NCBI RefSeq assembly: GCF_041146395.1
Contig: NC_090996.1
Coordinates: 27,552,738-27,616,737, forward strand
From: Eulemur rufifrons
Taxonomy: Eukaryota > Chordata > Mammalia > Primates > Lemuridae
Length of the DNA: 64,000 bases
Direction: 5' to 3'
Positions within the stretch are counted from its first letter, which is position 1, and each line of letters begins with the position of its first letter. Positions 22,530-35,889 of this stretch are shown in pieces. The notes under the pieces were generated by a model. That model was not told the origin of the DNA. It saw only the letters and a program-made list of their open reading frames with translations, and did no database searches. The position numbers and the translations under genes were made by a program.

Positions 22530-24230
22530 GCTATTTTACAGGGAAGGAAAGTTTGGGGGCAAAAAGTCCTTAAAGCAAAGAAATCTCTTCAGGTTATAGA
22601 GGCATTGGCCTTGGTCAAGGTCAATTCGACAACTGAGAGCCGTTGCTTCCTATCCAAGCAAAATATTAAAAAGGGATTGGGGGGAGAATCCCAAGAGGAG
22701 GTTTTGAATCCTAAGACAGGCCAGATGTTTTATGTCACATGGACCAGACATCTGAGCCATGCCTGGGGTGGCCAGATGTGTGGGTGTTCATGTGGCACCC
22801 ACGAGAGGAGGAGAGGCATGATCCCAGGTTTCCAGCAGGGCCCAGCCCAGGAGCACCTGGTCCCATCTCAGTGAAGTCCTTGAGGGGCTTTGCTTCAGAA
22901 GGAGATAACGCCCCCTCCCCCCACCCAGGTCTACAGAGGCAGAGCTGCTTGGTGTGGGGGCTCCTTAGCCCACACCTGCTTCCCCTCTGCTGATGCTGCT
23001 GCAGCCAGCGGGAACAGATGGGCTCCCCCCTCCTCCCCAGAGACCCGGGCCCAGGGGCTGCACAGACAAGACTCGTTCCCCACAGGCAGTCTCTGCCCCA
23101 GGGTCCTGGAGGCTCTGTGGGAAGCTACACGACTGCGCGAGCAATCCTTAGAGGACTCAAGGCTCTGAAACCTCCTTACCTCCCGGTTCACAGAGTTTTT
23201 ATAGTTCAAATATAGAAAGATCATCTGACAGCCTAGATTTTACACACCAGTGTAGGGGCAGGAGAGCTTTTGTTCTGCCTTCTGAAGGTTCACTGCTGAA
23301 ATGAACTGACAATAAACAGGAGAAAAACATGCAAATTTATTAACATGCTTAACTGTGGAGCCATACAAAATAAGAGACTCAAAGAAGGGCCAGATGGTGG
23401 AAATTCATATGCCCTCTTCAGAGGGGAGAAGGAGATGGGGGAAATGTAGACAATTTTGAAGGGCTGTAAGTGATTTTTAGGCAAATTGAATGGGTCCAGG
23501 AGGCAGACATTATCTTGTAAATAATTCTGTTAGGAAACTGAGTGGGAAGGGCAAGTTATGGGAAGGTGAGGGGCAGAACTGCGCTGGGAACAAAGGTTGT
23601 CTTGCTACATAGACAAGGTCTCCCAGTGATCTCTTGGAGCCACCCTCAGAAGAATCGAAGAAAAGTCTATGTGGGCATGGCGATGACTTTGTCCCTTCTC
23701 TTCTCCAGTAGTTAATCTTTCCTGGATATTTGCAAGATTTCTAGGGAGGAGGTTTTAAGACAATTGCGTTTCTTTTGGAAAGAAGTTTCCTTAGTCAGAT
23801 AAGGAAATTTCATGGAGTCCCTCACGGAGCTTGGGGAGGGAAGGTCAGAGAGACCTTGAGGCTGTTTCTTTAGCTCAGCATATGAAAGCGCCATATACTG
23901 GGGTATCATTTTCTGAACCTCCGACACCAGAAACACAGTTTTCAGGATTTTAGAGACTAGCTCTGAGATAGGGCTATTATCCTGGATGGAACAAGTAAAG
24001 GATATATTATTGAGTGACTAAAAGCAAGTTGCAAATCCATATGTGGCATAGCTCATTGGAATCATATGTATATGTATTTCTATATGTTTATATCTAATAT
24101 AAGTATATTAGCATAGTTACTTAAATTATCTGGAAAATACACACTAAACTCGGAAAATAGGAAGAGGGATTTCAAGAGATTTTCCTCCCCCTGCTTTTTT
24201 GTTTGATGGTCTATAGTTTTACAATATTTG
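22530..24230. other. Intronic DNA; 23280-23950 may be an old LTR
   Basis: 22530-23200 looks unique. From 23280 to 23950 the sequence has a composition and phrases ('caattgcgtttcttttggaa', 'gaccttgaggctgtttcttt') that I associate with old interspersed LTR-type repeats, but I cannot name the family. Confidence 0.3.
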
Positions 24231-24234
24231 ATTT

Positions 24235-24530
24235 TATTTTTAGCAGTGTATATTGCTTTTTTAAAAAAACTTGATTCGGAAATATTTTCAGGCTTTCAAA
24301 ACACTTGTGAGAATAAGAGTAGTGAAAAGAATACCTATATTCCCTTTACCCAAATTTATCAGCCATTCACATTTTACTCCAGTGGCTTTATTATTTGTTT
24401 ATTTTCTAGAGCTACTGCAAATACATATATCAGTGACATTTTTCTGATCTGTGTGAGGGTAAGTTGCTTACATCTTATGTGTGTTTCTTATTTTCCCTTC
24501 TTTCTTACATAAAACATAGCCTACTGTATA
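24235..24530 (-). repeat. L1M-type 3' region, antisense
   Basis: 'aagaatacctatattccctt', 'acccaaatttatcagccatt' and 'cagtgacatttttctgat' follow reversed L1M 3' UTR order. Confidence 0.5.
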
Positions 24531-24894
24531 TGCTTTTCTGCACTTTATGCAGCTGTTTTCCTGAGAAATCGCTCCTTATCAGTTCACGGAGACTTTGCTC
24601 ATGCTGTTCTACAGCTGCAGTGTGTGTGTGCCATGCTCTGCCCGACTGCTCACCTAAGGCATGTTTTGCTTTCCAAGGCAGCAAAAACAATGATGCTACA
24701 TCATGGAAAGAAAATTTAAAGCCACTGAAAAGAGCAAGCTGCAGGTCTCCTAGAAGGTCCTTGTTGTTTTTAAAGTAGGTGGGGCTGTGGGGAAAGCCTG
24801 GGCTAGTAAGCCCTTGGGCTTTTTGCTTAACTCCTACTGGGCTGTTCTGACATCTCACAAACGGAACAATGAGGTCATGAGGTCCAGCTGAAGC

Positions 24895-25240
24895 ACCTGT
24901 CTTAGGTCGGGGTTCCTAGAAGCAAAGCCTGAGACAGGGATTGGAGTTGGCTCCCGGGAGCAGGGGAGTGAGGAGACAGGACAGGGAAGGGGACACAGCC
25001 AGGCACAGAGGGGGCTGTCCTCTGATGTCAGCCTGAGTTGGCGGAGCCCCAGAGCACTGGCTACACCTCGGAGTCGGCTGCACCCTGAGGCAGGGGGCCT
25101 ACTCCCCCACTCCCAAGCATGATAATATATTTTAGGAATGTTGAAGAATTTTAAGTAATACACACAACGAGGCTTGTTCACAGTGCCTGGCCCATAGTAG
25201 GTCTTCAGTAAATGATTGCTGTTACTATTATTGTTATTCC
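24895..25240 (+). repeat. Old interspersed repeat, family not fixed, with MIR-like tail
   Basis: 24905-25110 reads like an old repeat ('ggttcctagaagcaaagcct'), family unknown. The tail at 25165-25230 ('agtgcctggcccatagtagg') is MIR- or L2-like. Confidence 0.35.
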
Positions 25241-25244
25241 CTTA

Positions 25245-25535
25245 TCCTTTTTTTTATAACAGTTTTATTGAGATATAATTCACGTACCATACAATTCCCC
25301 TATCCTAAGCGTACCATTCGATGGTTTTTAGTATATGTTGTGCATCCATTACCACAATCCATTTGAGAACATTTTGATTTCATTACTCCACAAAGAAACA
25401 CTGTATCCTTTAGCAGCCACTGCCCCATTTCCTCCCAAACCGCCTCCCCGCAACTCCCAGCTCTAGAAATCTACTCTCTGTCTCTATGGGTTTGCCTATC
25501 CTGGACATTTCATATAAACGGGGTCATGTGTATGT
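25245..25535 (-). repeat. L1M 3' UTR, antisense
   Basis: 'cagttttattgagatataat', 'atttgagaacattttgattt', 'tgggtttgcctatcctggac' are the reverse of a common L1M 3' UTR. A second copy of the same region lies at 31.15 kb. Confidence 0.75.
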
Positions 25536-25984
25536 TGGGGGGCTGAACCCGCCCAGCAGCCTCAGGTGGGCTCAGCATCCTATAAACAGGGCCTGGAAGG
25601 GACAGGTCTGCCATCGTACGTCCCGTGGACGGGCTTTGTTCTCAGGAAGATGAAAGGGGTTATCCAGCATGATGAAACAACAGGGGGCACAACAGTTACT
25701 CAGACATTCTGGATAAAGAGAAACTTATTTTAGATCCTTCCTCATAGTCTCCCTTTTAATCTTCGCAAGGCTCCTGTGAGGTCACCAGGGAATGAACTGT
25801 CAGTGATTGAACTCTCAAATTCTTGGTGAGAATTTAAATTGGTTAAGTTTTTCTGAAGAATACTTTGACAGTCATATCAAAAGTCCAAAAGATAGTAATA
25901 TGAAGACTAAGTTTTCCCCCCAAAAGAAAAGGATGCCTGTTTTCACCACGTGTAACGTGAACCATTGCAGAGGGAAGAAAAAGA

Positions 25985-26350
25985 AATAAGAGGCATAAAG
26001 ATAAAAAGTAAAACTGTACTTATTTGTAGATAATGTGATTTTTTTTAACATAGAAAATCCCAGGGATCTACAAAATAATTAGTAGAACTAATCAATGAAT
26101 TCAGCAGGGTCTCAGGATATAAGGTTAATAGACAAAAATCAATTGTTATATAGTCTCAGCAAACAATTAAGTGAAATTGTAAAAATAATTTGTCATAGCA
26201 CCTTGAAGCATAAAATAGTATAGATTCAATAAAATCCCAATCAAAATTACAACAGTTTTTTTTTTTTTTTTTGTAGAAGTGAACAAGCTGATTCTAAAAT
26301 TTGTATGGAAATGCAAAGCACCTATAATAGCCAAAACAGCTGAAGTAGAT
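25985..26350 (+). repeat. L1 ORF2 fragment, sense
   Basis: 'aaatcccaatcaaaattaca' followed, after an A/T interruption, by 'aaatttgtatggaaatgcaa' is L1 ORF2 in the RT region. A T-run near 26260 and several stops show that it is dead. Confidence 0.75.
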
Positions 26351-26551
26351 CTGAATTACTTTTTTAGTTGGAAGGCTCTTGCTCGTACAATAATTGATCT
26401 GTTTTGTGTTCATTAAAGCAGTGTTCTTTTTGGGGGTAAATAACACTTGTCTCCCTTGCTTAAAATCGCATCCGTGGTTTTATAAATGAAACTGCAAATT
26501 ACTCTTTCCCTTGTTGTTTCCCTTATTTTGGAGAAACATGAAAAGTTCCAG

Positions 26552-26903
<352 letters not shown>

Positions 26904-27224
26904 GAAAAGTTCCAGTTTTTGAAGATTCAGGAAATCTTGGCTGGGCTTTGCCCAAATGTATTTCTTTCAGCGGTGTGATTTTCTTCATCACTGGGTGTGG
27001 CCTCCCTCCTGGGTTTGTAAATGGTTTTGTGGAATCGCAGCCGCACCCACAAGCTCACGTTCTTTCTGTGGCAAAGTGGAGCGGTTGAGATTCCCGCGCC
27101 CGGCAGGTGGCCAGTCTGCAGGAGCCTTTGTTTGTGTTTGGCAGCGGCTGCTCCCTAGACACACCTTGACTTCCCTCCTTTGCTGGGGGTGTCTGTGTAT
27201 TACCTCCACTTGGCAGGTGCTTTG

Positions 27225-27465
27225 GTAAAAAGCTCTGGCTCTGGGGACAGACCCCTGGGTTCAGATCCCTGTCCTGCCACTTACAGGCTGAGTCAGGCAA
27301 ACGACTAAATGTCTCTAAATCACGGATAATAAAATCACAGATGATAACTGTGCCTCCTTCATACGGAAATTTTGGGGATTAAATGAGTTTGAAACGTGTA
27401 AAGTGCCTAGAACAATGAGTAGGCAGATAGTGAATACTCCATAAATATTATTATTATTACTATCA
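27225..27465 (+). repeat. MIR SINE
   Basis: 'gttcagatccctgtcctgcc', 'ggggattaaatgagtttgaa' and 'gtgcctagaacaatgagtag' in MIR order. Confidence 0.75.
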
Positions 27466-27589
27466 TAATATAATCCTCCTTCAGGCACCAGGTCAGGTGT
27501 GAGCAGAGAACTAGGAGAGTCAAGGGTATATTTAGGTCAAAGCCACGCCCTCCAGGAAGCCTTCTTACAGGGCCTGCAGCACCATGACC

Positions 27590-27835
27590 TTTGGCACTTT
27601 GCTCCTCTAAGATGGTGGACAGAGCAGGTGCTTCTGAGTCAGCCTGGTCCAGGTACATATCCTAGCTGTGTGACCCCAGGCGGGTCACTTAACCTCTCTG
27701 CGCCTCCTTTCTTCATCTGTAAAGGGGGATAATCTCTTCCTCATGGGGGTCCTTATGAGATTTAAGTGAGATGATACACGTGTAAAGTGAAGTTCACAGA
27801 TGTTTAGTAAATAAAGCACTGCTGAATTATGCTGT
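27590..27835 (+). repeat. MIR SINE
   Basis: 'tagctgtgtgaccccaggcg', 'cttaacctctctgcgcctcc' and 'cttcatctgtaaagggggat'; a well-preserved copy. Confidence 0.85.
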
Positions 27836-27839
27836 CACT

Positions 27840-28550
27840 CCCTGCATTTGGTTTCGAATAGCTCTTTCCATTACTACCGGGCTGTAGACCTTGAGCTCTT
27901 GATTGCTAGGGGTGGTCCCGCTGCATTCCAGCAACAACTGGACCCAAGAGGAGCTCAGCAGATGTTTGTTGCCTCGAATGGACTGAAGAAACAGCGCCCT
28001 GCCTTGCCCAGGGAGCGTGGAGCAGATCTCTTCCTTCCCCCACGGCCCCCGGCAGTCCCAGGCCACAGGCCTTATGCAGAATTTCATACCAGTGAAATTC
28101 TCGGAGAGTGCACCTACTGGAATCCAGAGCTCCCAGATCGGCAACTCAAAAGCCCTAATTTCACAGCGCAGAACCTCTTCCCGAATGAGTCAGGTGGGGC
28201 TTAACCACGACTTCCTGTTTGCAGCCTGCACCTTCCAGACCCACTTAAGAAACATCTGTGCTCTGCCTGGTGGCTGCCACAGGCCAGGATTTCTGACTCC
28301 AAGCCTGCGCCTGAGCTGCCTGCTGAGGACCATCTTTACCTGCAGGAGGGATTGTTTATACCTGCTTTGTGTGCTTTCATACCACCCTTTCTTCTTTTTT
28401 TAGCTTTCCTTTTCTCTCTTTTTTTTAATGAGTCACATTTTTTCTCTACCACCGAGGCAGAATAAATTGAATGTGAGTGATGATTTATAGCACAGTTTTC
28501 ACTGTTGCAGCTGGCAGTGTGAAGAGTATAGCATTTTCATAAATGTATCC
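27840..28550. other. Intronic DNA, mostly unique
   Basis: No exon or repeat is recognised. T-rich near 28390-28440. Confidence 0.4.
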
Positions 28551-28552
28551 TC

Positions 28553-28820
28553 AGACAGGGTGGCTCACGTCTGTCATCCTAGCACTTTGGGAGGCCCAGG
28601 TGGGAGAAACACCTGAGGCCAGGAGTTCAAGACCAGCCTGGGCAACATAGCAAGACCTGGTCTCTACAAACAATTAAAAAATTAGCGGGGCGTGGTGATG
28701 CACACCTTAGTCCTAGCTACTCGGGAGGCTGAGGCAAGAGGTTTACTTGAGCCCAGGAGTTTGAGGTTCCATTGCTACATTCCAGCCTGGGTGACAGAGT
28801 GATACCCTGTATGGGGGGGG
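28553..28820 (+). mobile_element. Old dimeric Alu (AluJ-like)
   Basis: Left arm from 'cagggtggctcacgtctgtc', right arm ending 'cattccagcctgggtgacag'. The right arm lacks part of its middle, the A tail has been replaced by a G run, and the AT insert is absent. Confidence 0.88.
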
Positions 28821-28829
28821 CGGACAGTA

Positions 28830-29720
28830 AATGCTGTCCAAATAGAATTTGCCCCTTCCAGGCCTAAGTCAGTAACACCAAGACATTAAGGAAGTCAGTT
28901 CTAAATATCAGAATATCAGAATTGTACTGGGTTGCATATCCCGATTTCTGGATTGATTTGAAGCAAGTTTCCAATATTCAAATATTAAATTATATGGGGA
29001 TTGTTTCCCAATCCTCTGATTGATTTGAAGTGCATTTGAATCCAGATAGCTTAAAAATAACTTTTATAGCATCTTCATGACTTGATACCTTGGAGAAATA
29101 AATATGAAGCCGATGCCACGGAAGTCGTCCTCTGTTGATGCAGCGGCTGTCTTTGCTGGGAAATCTAGCAGTAATTTAAAAGGATGCTTGTCATCTCCAT
29201 ACAGCAGTTCATAATTCACAAACAATCTATGTGTAATACTCAATTAAAGAACCATAGAGGCATGTCGGCCACAGATGACTGATGCACAGCCTGAATGGAA
29301 ATTCTGCCGAACTCCTGAAAACACTGCTAAAATCAATCCCCCGTCAGGGAAACCGTGATTTATTAATACATGCCTTACCTCCATTGAGTTGTGAATCAAT
29401 GCTTCCCCATCAAAAGCTAATAGAAAGCCGGAATGGTAAAACTTCTTACAAGTCCTCGTAGCCCGTCGGCATTGAAAGGGACAGGATTGTAACTCGGACA
29501 AGAGCCTGCGTGTTGCCGGGCCGTGTCTGTACCGTGCTCCAGCAGTGACAGCTGGCCTGCCCTGGAGTTAGCCTCCTGGGGGAATGACGGGCTTATTACC
29601 GACAGCCATGCTGCCCCCCAGACTTCAGCTACCCACGAGATAGGCATCGTCGTTATTCATCTTACAAATGCAGAAATGGAACCCACAGAGGTCAGTCATG
29701 GGCCCAAGGTCCCAAAGCAG
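28830..29720. other. Repeat-free intronic block
   Basis: No recognised repeat, even composition and no coding frame with a domain. Candidate conserved non-coding DNA, best part about 29000-29450. Confidence 0.35.
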
Positions 29721-29724
29721 AACA

Positions 29725-29930
29725 GGCTCTGATGTCCGAGTACCCAAGTTCTGATTCTGGCCGCCCTGTGGTCTAACTATGTAGCTTTGCATAGTTTTAT
29801 AACTTCTCTGGGCCTCTGTTTTCTCATCTATCGAGTGAGGATGATGTGAGCCCCCAGGACATGGTGCATTGGGAGAATTCAGTGAGACGGAGCATGAAAA
29901 GTACTGAGTGCCCCACGTGGCACAGAGTGT
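29725..29930 (+). repeat. MIR SINE
   Basis: 'caagttctgattctggccgc', 'ctctgggcctctgttttctc' and 'gaattcagtgagacggagca' in MIR order. Confidence 0.75.
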
Positions 29931-29934
29931 CACT

Positions 29935-31005
29935 GTGCCAGTCTCCTTCTGGGCCTGTCCTCATTCCACTCTGCCTCATCGGTTGTCCTTACTGGAAGCA
30001 GGAAGAGGAGAACCTGCTCAGGGTTTAGGACTCCTGAGCCTCCCAAGAACTGAGAAATAGACTCAGAAACTCCCACAACGAAATACTCACCGGGCTTCTT
30101 CCGGATCTGATTCCAACCCAAGAAGTGACTCCCTCATTTTCCAACTCAACATCTTGTCCGTTGTGTTTCGGTTTTCACTGGGCCAGCCAAGAACATCCCA
30201 GAGCCTTGAACTCACCACCAGACCCCAGAAAGATGGAATTAGTCATGTCTTCCTACTTTTGAAACAAACTCTTGCCTCCCACCTGGGCTTCCCTTTTGTA
30301 AACATATCACACGGACGTTGCTTGATTTCTCGTTCAGGACCCCAAAATGTCAAGTTCCTCATTGGAAAATCTCTTTGACCAGAAGGCAGCAGGTCCCCTG
30401 GGAACTTGAGCAGTCACCATCACTGATCCCATCTCTGTTAATGCCAATCAATATGGCATGAAATTTAAACGTAAATGAGTTTTTACAGCTAATTATGGCT
30501 AATGTGAGCTCCTTTCAAAAGTGCCAGACGTAATAACACAAAATATTGCAGTTTGCAACTATGATGTGTTAGGCATAAAGAGCCAAAATTCATAAACATA
30601 ATTTAGCATGCAAAAAAATAATAATGCTAAGTGCTTTCTGTCCGGCCATTTGGAGCTCCCCCGGGCAGGGCCGACTGCACGAGATCCCATTGGAGCCTCG
30701 GACGGAGCAGCCTATAAGCCTTTGAACCCACAGGAAGGCTGCAGAAGCAGCAGTCATTCCCACGGTCGGTCTGCACAATCAGAGCTGTTCAGCTCTTCCT
30801 GTGTAGCCAGGACCCATCGGTTCCAGCTGTGGCCTGTGAGCTGCACAGCTCGAGCCCTGGTGTGATGGCCCCTGCGTCCCGCAACCCATCTGCCACGCTG
30901 CCACCCCTGCCCCGTTCACATCGCCCTGACGTTTTGTTCCTGATCACCAGATCAGTTCATGATCGTCGTAAGCATTAGACTACAGTAATAAACCGGAGAG
31001 AGCGA
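29935..31005. other. Intronic DNA, mostly unique
   Basis: 30430-30640 is free of repeats and has clustered ATTA/TAAT cores. 30640-30950 is GC-richer and gives overlapping chance frames. Confidence 0.35.
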
Positions 31006-31009
31006 CGCC

Positions 31010-32174
31010 CTGCTCACACACACCCGCTTATGTATACATCAGTTGACAAACATGGGATCGTACAGACTTTTTTTTTTTGGCAGCTTGCCATAAATACTTA
31101 ATAATATCTTTGGTGCTTTTTCATGCCAGTAAATGCAAATCTGCCTCTTTTTTCACAAACCATAAAATTCACCCTTTTTAAAGTATAAAATTCAGTGATT
31201 TTAGTATATTCACAAGGTTGTGCCACCATCACTACCATCTAATTGCAGACCATTTTTACCATTCCACAAAGAAACCCGTTACCCGTTGGCAGTCACACCC
31301 CCAGGCCCTGACAACCACTAATCTACTTTCTTTCTCTATGGATTTACCTATTCTGAACATTTCATGTAAATAGAGTCGTATAATATGTGGCTTTCTGCGT
31401 CTGGCTTACTTCATTTAGCTTAATATTTCCAAGGTTATCTACATGGTAGCATGTGTCAATACTTCATTTCTTGTTATGGCTGAATACCAGTCCACTGTGT
31501 GGATAGACCAGTTTTTGTTTATCCGTCATCAGTTGATGGGCATTTAGGTTGTTTCCACTTTTAAGCCATTATGGAAAATGCTGCTATGAACATTCACGTA
31601 CAAGCTTTTGCACAGACATATGTTTGCATTTCTCTTGGGTGTATACCTAGGAGTGAAATTGCTTGGTCATGGTCACCATATGTTTAACATTTGAGGAACT
31701 GCCAGAGTGTTTTCCAAAAAAGCTGCACCATTTTACATTCCCGCCAGCACAACATGAAGGTTCTAATTTCTCCAGATCCCTGTGAATACTTGTTACTTTC
31801 CATCTTTTTGATTATAGCCTTTGTAGGGGGTAGGAAGTGGTATCTTCATGGTAGTTTTTATTTGCATTTCCCTAATGATTAATGATGTGGAGTATTTTTT
31901 CATGTGTTTATTGGACATTTGTATATCTTCTTTAACGTTTGTTCATACCCTCTGTCCACCTGTTAATTGGGTTATTTGTCTTTTTGTTTGTAAAGGTTCT
32001 TTATGTTTTCTGGATATTAGAGCCTTTTCAGATATAAGATCTGGAAATATTTTCTCCCATTCTATGGATTATCTTTTCATTTTTTTTTGATAATGTTTTT
32101 TGAAGCACAAAAGTTTTTAATTTTGATGAAGTCCAATTTATTTTTAGTTTGATTGCTTATGCCCAAACATTTTT
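31010..32174 (-). mobile_element. L1M 3' UTR and ORF2 C-terminal part, antisense
   Basis: The + strand reads in order the reversed L1M 3' UTR ('tctatggatttacctattct'), a 'ggctgaataccagtccactg' block, the 'ggtgtatacctaggagtgaa' block, and the ORF2 end ('tttgcatttccctaatgatt', then 'gttttctggatattagagcc', then 'gatgaagtccaatttatt'). About 1.2 kb is contiguous. A young Alu has been inserted near its right end. Frames are broken, so no active ORF2 remains. Confidence 0.85.
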
Positions 32175-32193
32175 AAGAAACATGATAATTATG

Positions 32194-32525
32194 GGCCGGG
32201 CGTGGTGGCTCACGCCTGTAATCCTAGCACTCTGGGAGGCCGAGGTGGGCAGATCGTTTGAGCTCAGGAGTTCGAGACCAGCCTGAGCAAGAGCGAGACC
32301 CCATCTCTACTAAAAATAGAAAGAAATTATATGGACAGCTAAAATATATATATAGAAAAAATTAGCCGGGCATGGTGGCGCATGCCTGTAGTCCCAGCTA
32401 CTCGGGAGGCTGAGACAGGAGGATCGCTTGAGCTCAGGAGTTTGAGGTTGCTGTGAGCTAGGCTGACGCCACGGCACTCACTCTAGCCTGGGCAACAGAG
32501 TGAGACTCTGTCTCAAAAAAAAAAA
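32194..32525 (+). mobile_element. Strepsirrhine dimeric Alu inserted in L1M
   Basis: Full-length with the AT-rich linker at 32311-32362 and a poly(A) tail. A perfect 18-bp target-site duplication flanks it (32175-32192 and 32526-32543). About ten differences, by eye, from the copy at 26.55 kb. Confidence 0.95.
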
Positions 32526-32544
32526 AAGAAACATGATAATTATA

Positions 32545-33900
32545 TATTTTTTCCTAGCAAAGTATCAGGTTATTCACTATTTTCATCCTCCTCCTAAACA
32601 TGACAATAACTTTTATATGGGTTAATTATCCCTTGACCTCCCCATCTTGACAGTTTTTAGTTTTAGTTTCACTTTTACCATTAAAAACTAGGATTGTTTT
32701 TAAAAAATAATCAGCAGTGAATTCAACTGAACAAAACATCAGTGTTCGTTCAGCATTGTTGTTTTATTATATCATCTCTCCCTCTGCTGAAACATACCTC
32801 ATAATAACTCTTTTACTGAAAATTTGGAAGTGGTAAACTGTTAGTCTTTATATTTCCAAACATGTCTGTATTTTGTCCTCAAAACTTAAGCAATGTTTAG
32901 CTAGGTATAAAATTTGAGGTTCCTAGTTATTTACCCTCAGCATTTTGAAGGTTATTACTCTTTGATTCTGTTTTTGCTAAGATGCCTGCTATCTAATTGC
33001 CATTCCCTCATAATGTTTTTACCAGTTATCTTTTTAAGGTTCTTCTCTTTCTCTTTAATGTACCACAGTGTTATTGTACTATGTATTAGTATGAGTTAAT
33101 TTTTATGTTTCCTAGTTGATACTTTTTGAAGACTCACGTCTTCCTTCTTTCTGGAAAATTTCTATTATTCTTCAAATTCCTCTCTCTATTATTTTCTCCT
33201 TTCTCCTGTTCCAGCTCCTCTTAAACATCTATTGATGCCTCTTCATCTGTCCTTTGGGTTCTTTGAACTTCTGTGTTCCTAGTGCTTGTGTCTGGGTCTC
33301 TGTTCTGTCTCCTGTTCATTTCCTCAATTCTACCTCTTAATTCACTGATTTCCTCTCTGACTAAGTATGTAGTCTAGAATTTATCTCATTTGTTGAGGGT
33401 TGTTTTTATTTTTAAATTTTAATAGGTATGTCTTTTGTGTCCACCATTTCTAAATTTTCATTACCTCCTATTCTCATTCAATTGATGCCCGTTTTAGTCC
33501 ATAGCATATTTTGTATGGATATCAGTCCTTTATTAAGGATGCTTTGATATCCTAAACATTTATTTTAAATATTTGTCAGACAGTTTTAAATAATTAATTT
33601 ACTCTGCAGTGAATGTATGTTCTTGATTGAAGAGTTTGTAGACTGTCTTTTTTAGCATAAAATGTCTTCGTGGGCAGTATAAATTTTAATTGTATGTTCA
33701 ATCTGATTCAGAGGTATTTTTTATTTTTGTTTTTCCCTCAAGGACTAACTTCTTCTTTTCTAGTGGTTTTGGTTTCCTACACCTCCACCCCTATTCAGGA
33801 CCACGCCTTACCAATAGTAGTTTGGGGCCCCACAGTAATACTGGGGAAATGTGTTTCAGCTCCTAGACATAAGCCTGTCTCTCCTTCCTTCCTATAACCT
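32545..33900 (-). repeat. Diverged LINE-type sequence, antisense
   Basis: AT-rich; phrases such as 'aacatgtctgtattttgtcc', 'gcaatgtttagctaggtata' and 'ctcagcattttgaaggttat' follow the order of reversed ancient L1 sequence. It may be the continuation of the L1M to its left. Family and limits are uncertain. Confidence 0.5.
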
Positions 33901-34097
33901 CAGGTTGCTATAAGCCCTCACTCAATCGTGTGCTGGAGATAGTGCCTACCAACTCATTAGGACCAATTATGAAATTTTGAGGAATGTTGTAAGCTGGTTG
34001 TTAAATAGCCATTATTAAAAATTAAATTATATAAACTGATCATTAAATTGTATTAAATAGCAAAGGTAATAAATACTCAAAACTTATCACTTTCTAA

Positions 34098-34503
<406 letters not shown>

Positions 34504-34504
34504 C

Positions 34505-35397
34505 AGCTTTTGTATCTTTGTCATGGAAACACTGTATAATGGGGCAGTACTGGGCATCTCTTTCCACGTCCAGCTCAATGACATTACATTGGCAACTCGA
34601 AATCGGCCATGATGGGAGTATTTACACCATGGAAATTAGTAAACATTACAAATCGGCTCTATTTTTAAATAACTTGTTAAACATTTCCCAGCACACCACT
34701 GCCGCTGCGGCAGCCCCAGTTGCTCAGTCTCCTTCCCCAAACAGAGGCCCCGCCCCCACCCCTGTTTCAGACAGGAAGCCGGGCTTTGTTCTCCCCGTCT
34801 CTGAAAATGCTTTGACTCCAGGGTCTTCTAAGACCTTCACTCCTGGCAACATTTCACTCCTTCCTACTCATTACTTTGCCTTTCTGTTCTGATTTTGGTC
34901 CATAGAGCTGTTGCTTTGTTTTCGAGCCCAACTGTGTCCTTGGGTTTTCTTTTTTCCATTTTATCTATCACAGCTGTACGTTTGCAGCAGATGAGGCCAA
35001 ATGTCGAACACACTCTGCAACCTTGATCAGAACTCCACAAACATCATGTTAATAGACATATAGCTTCCGTCATTACAAATGTTTATGTGGGCCCCAATAT
35101 GTTTTCTTTCGTCTCCTTCATCTCTTGCCAAAGTCATTCATCTTATCTTCCTTCTCTTAATCCCTAGCGCTTTCTTGTCCTACTTATGGCAAACGTGTTA
35201 ATCATTTATTGTACATATGAATTATCTTTGAAAAGATTCTAGATGGCACATGTGCTGCCTTTGTATTTATTAAACACAGAATGATATGCATTTAATCATG
35301 TATTTAATATATGACTGTTCATAGAATAAAACACGGCACTGCCCTCCCCTTGCTTGGGAATCCTTGGCCCCCTAATGTCTTTTTCCCTTCCCTGCAG
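34505..35397. other. End of intron 3, mostly unique
   Basis: No repeat is recognised. It ends in the pyrimidine-rich acceptor tract of the terminal CPPED1 exon (about 35378-35397). Confidence 0.5.
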
Positions 35398-35627
35398 GTG
35401 TCCGAGCCGTGTTCTCAGGCCACTACCACAGGAACGCTGGGGGAACCTACCAGAACCTGGACATGGTGGTGTCGTCGGCCATCGGGTGCCAGTTGGGCAA
35501 AGACACCCATGGGCTCCGCGTCGTGGTGGTCACCGCCAAGAAGATCGTCCACCGGTACTACAGTTTGGATGAGCTGAGTGAGAAGGGGATAGGAGACGAT
35601 CTGATGGATTTGTTGAAGCAAAAGTGA
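35398..35627 (+). CDS. CPPED1: CPPED1 terminal coding exon with stop codon
   Basis: This exon encodes the last 75 residues plus two bases of a split glycine codon. Seen directly: a GHYHRN motif at 35418-35435, the GHxH signature that supplies the last two metal ligands of calcineurin-like phosphoesterases, followed by the conserved [15 protein letters not shown] strand and the tail ending DLMDLLKQK and TGA at 35625-35627. The acceptor is a good pyrimidine tract ending cctgcag at 35397. The first two bases join the final G of the previous exon to restore GGT (Gly), then [10 protein letters not shown]. The two exons together give 217 codons from the split Gly; human CPPED1, from memory, has 218 over the same span. 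No frameshift or stop interrupts it, so the gene looks functional. Without this exon the enzyme would lack two metal ligands. Confidence 0.97.
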
Positions 35628-35885
35628 TCGCCCTTTATGATCGGTTCGCTTTTCACTTCCAAGGTTTTTTATTGCGCCAGGAACAGCAGCTGCACACAAC
35701 CCTTTGTCGAAATAGAAAAGCAGACCAGGCAGGTTGCTGAATTTATGTCCTTCTGTATACATCAGAGAGCTAGGTCCTATCTTGAATTATATTCAAAATG
35801 AAACTGCACTCTGGAAATAATTTTTTTAAATGATCCTAGACTATCTCCGCACGGGTGTTTGAATAAATTCCCCTAATGGCGTGTT
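35628..35885 (+). other. CPPED1: CPPED1 3' UTR (proximal form)
   Basis: This is AT-rich non-coding sequence directly after the TGA. It contains a canonical poly(A) signal near its end and is followed by a GT/T-rich stretch (about 35880-35905) that fits a downstream element. The exact cleavage site is inferred at about 15-25 bases after the signal. Longer forms are possible (AATAAA also at 37603 and 38363). Confidence 0.75.
35862..35867 (+). terminator. CPPED1: CPPED1 poly(A) signal AATAAA
   Basis: A canonical hexamer 235 bases after the stop codon, with a GTGTTT-type element just downstream. Confidence 0.8.
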
Positions 35886-35889
35886 TCTC

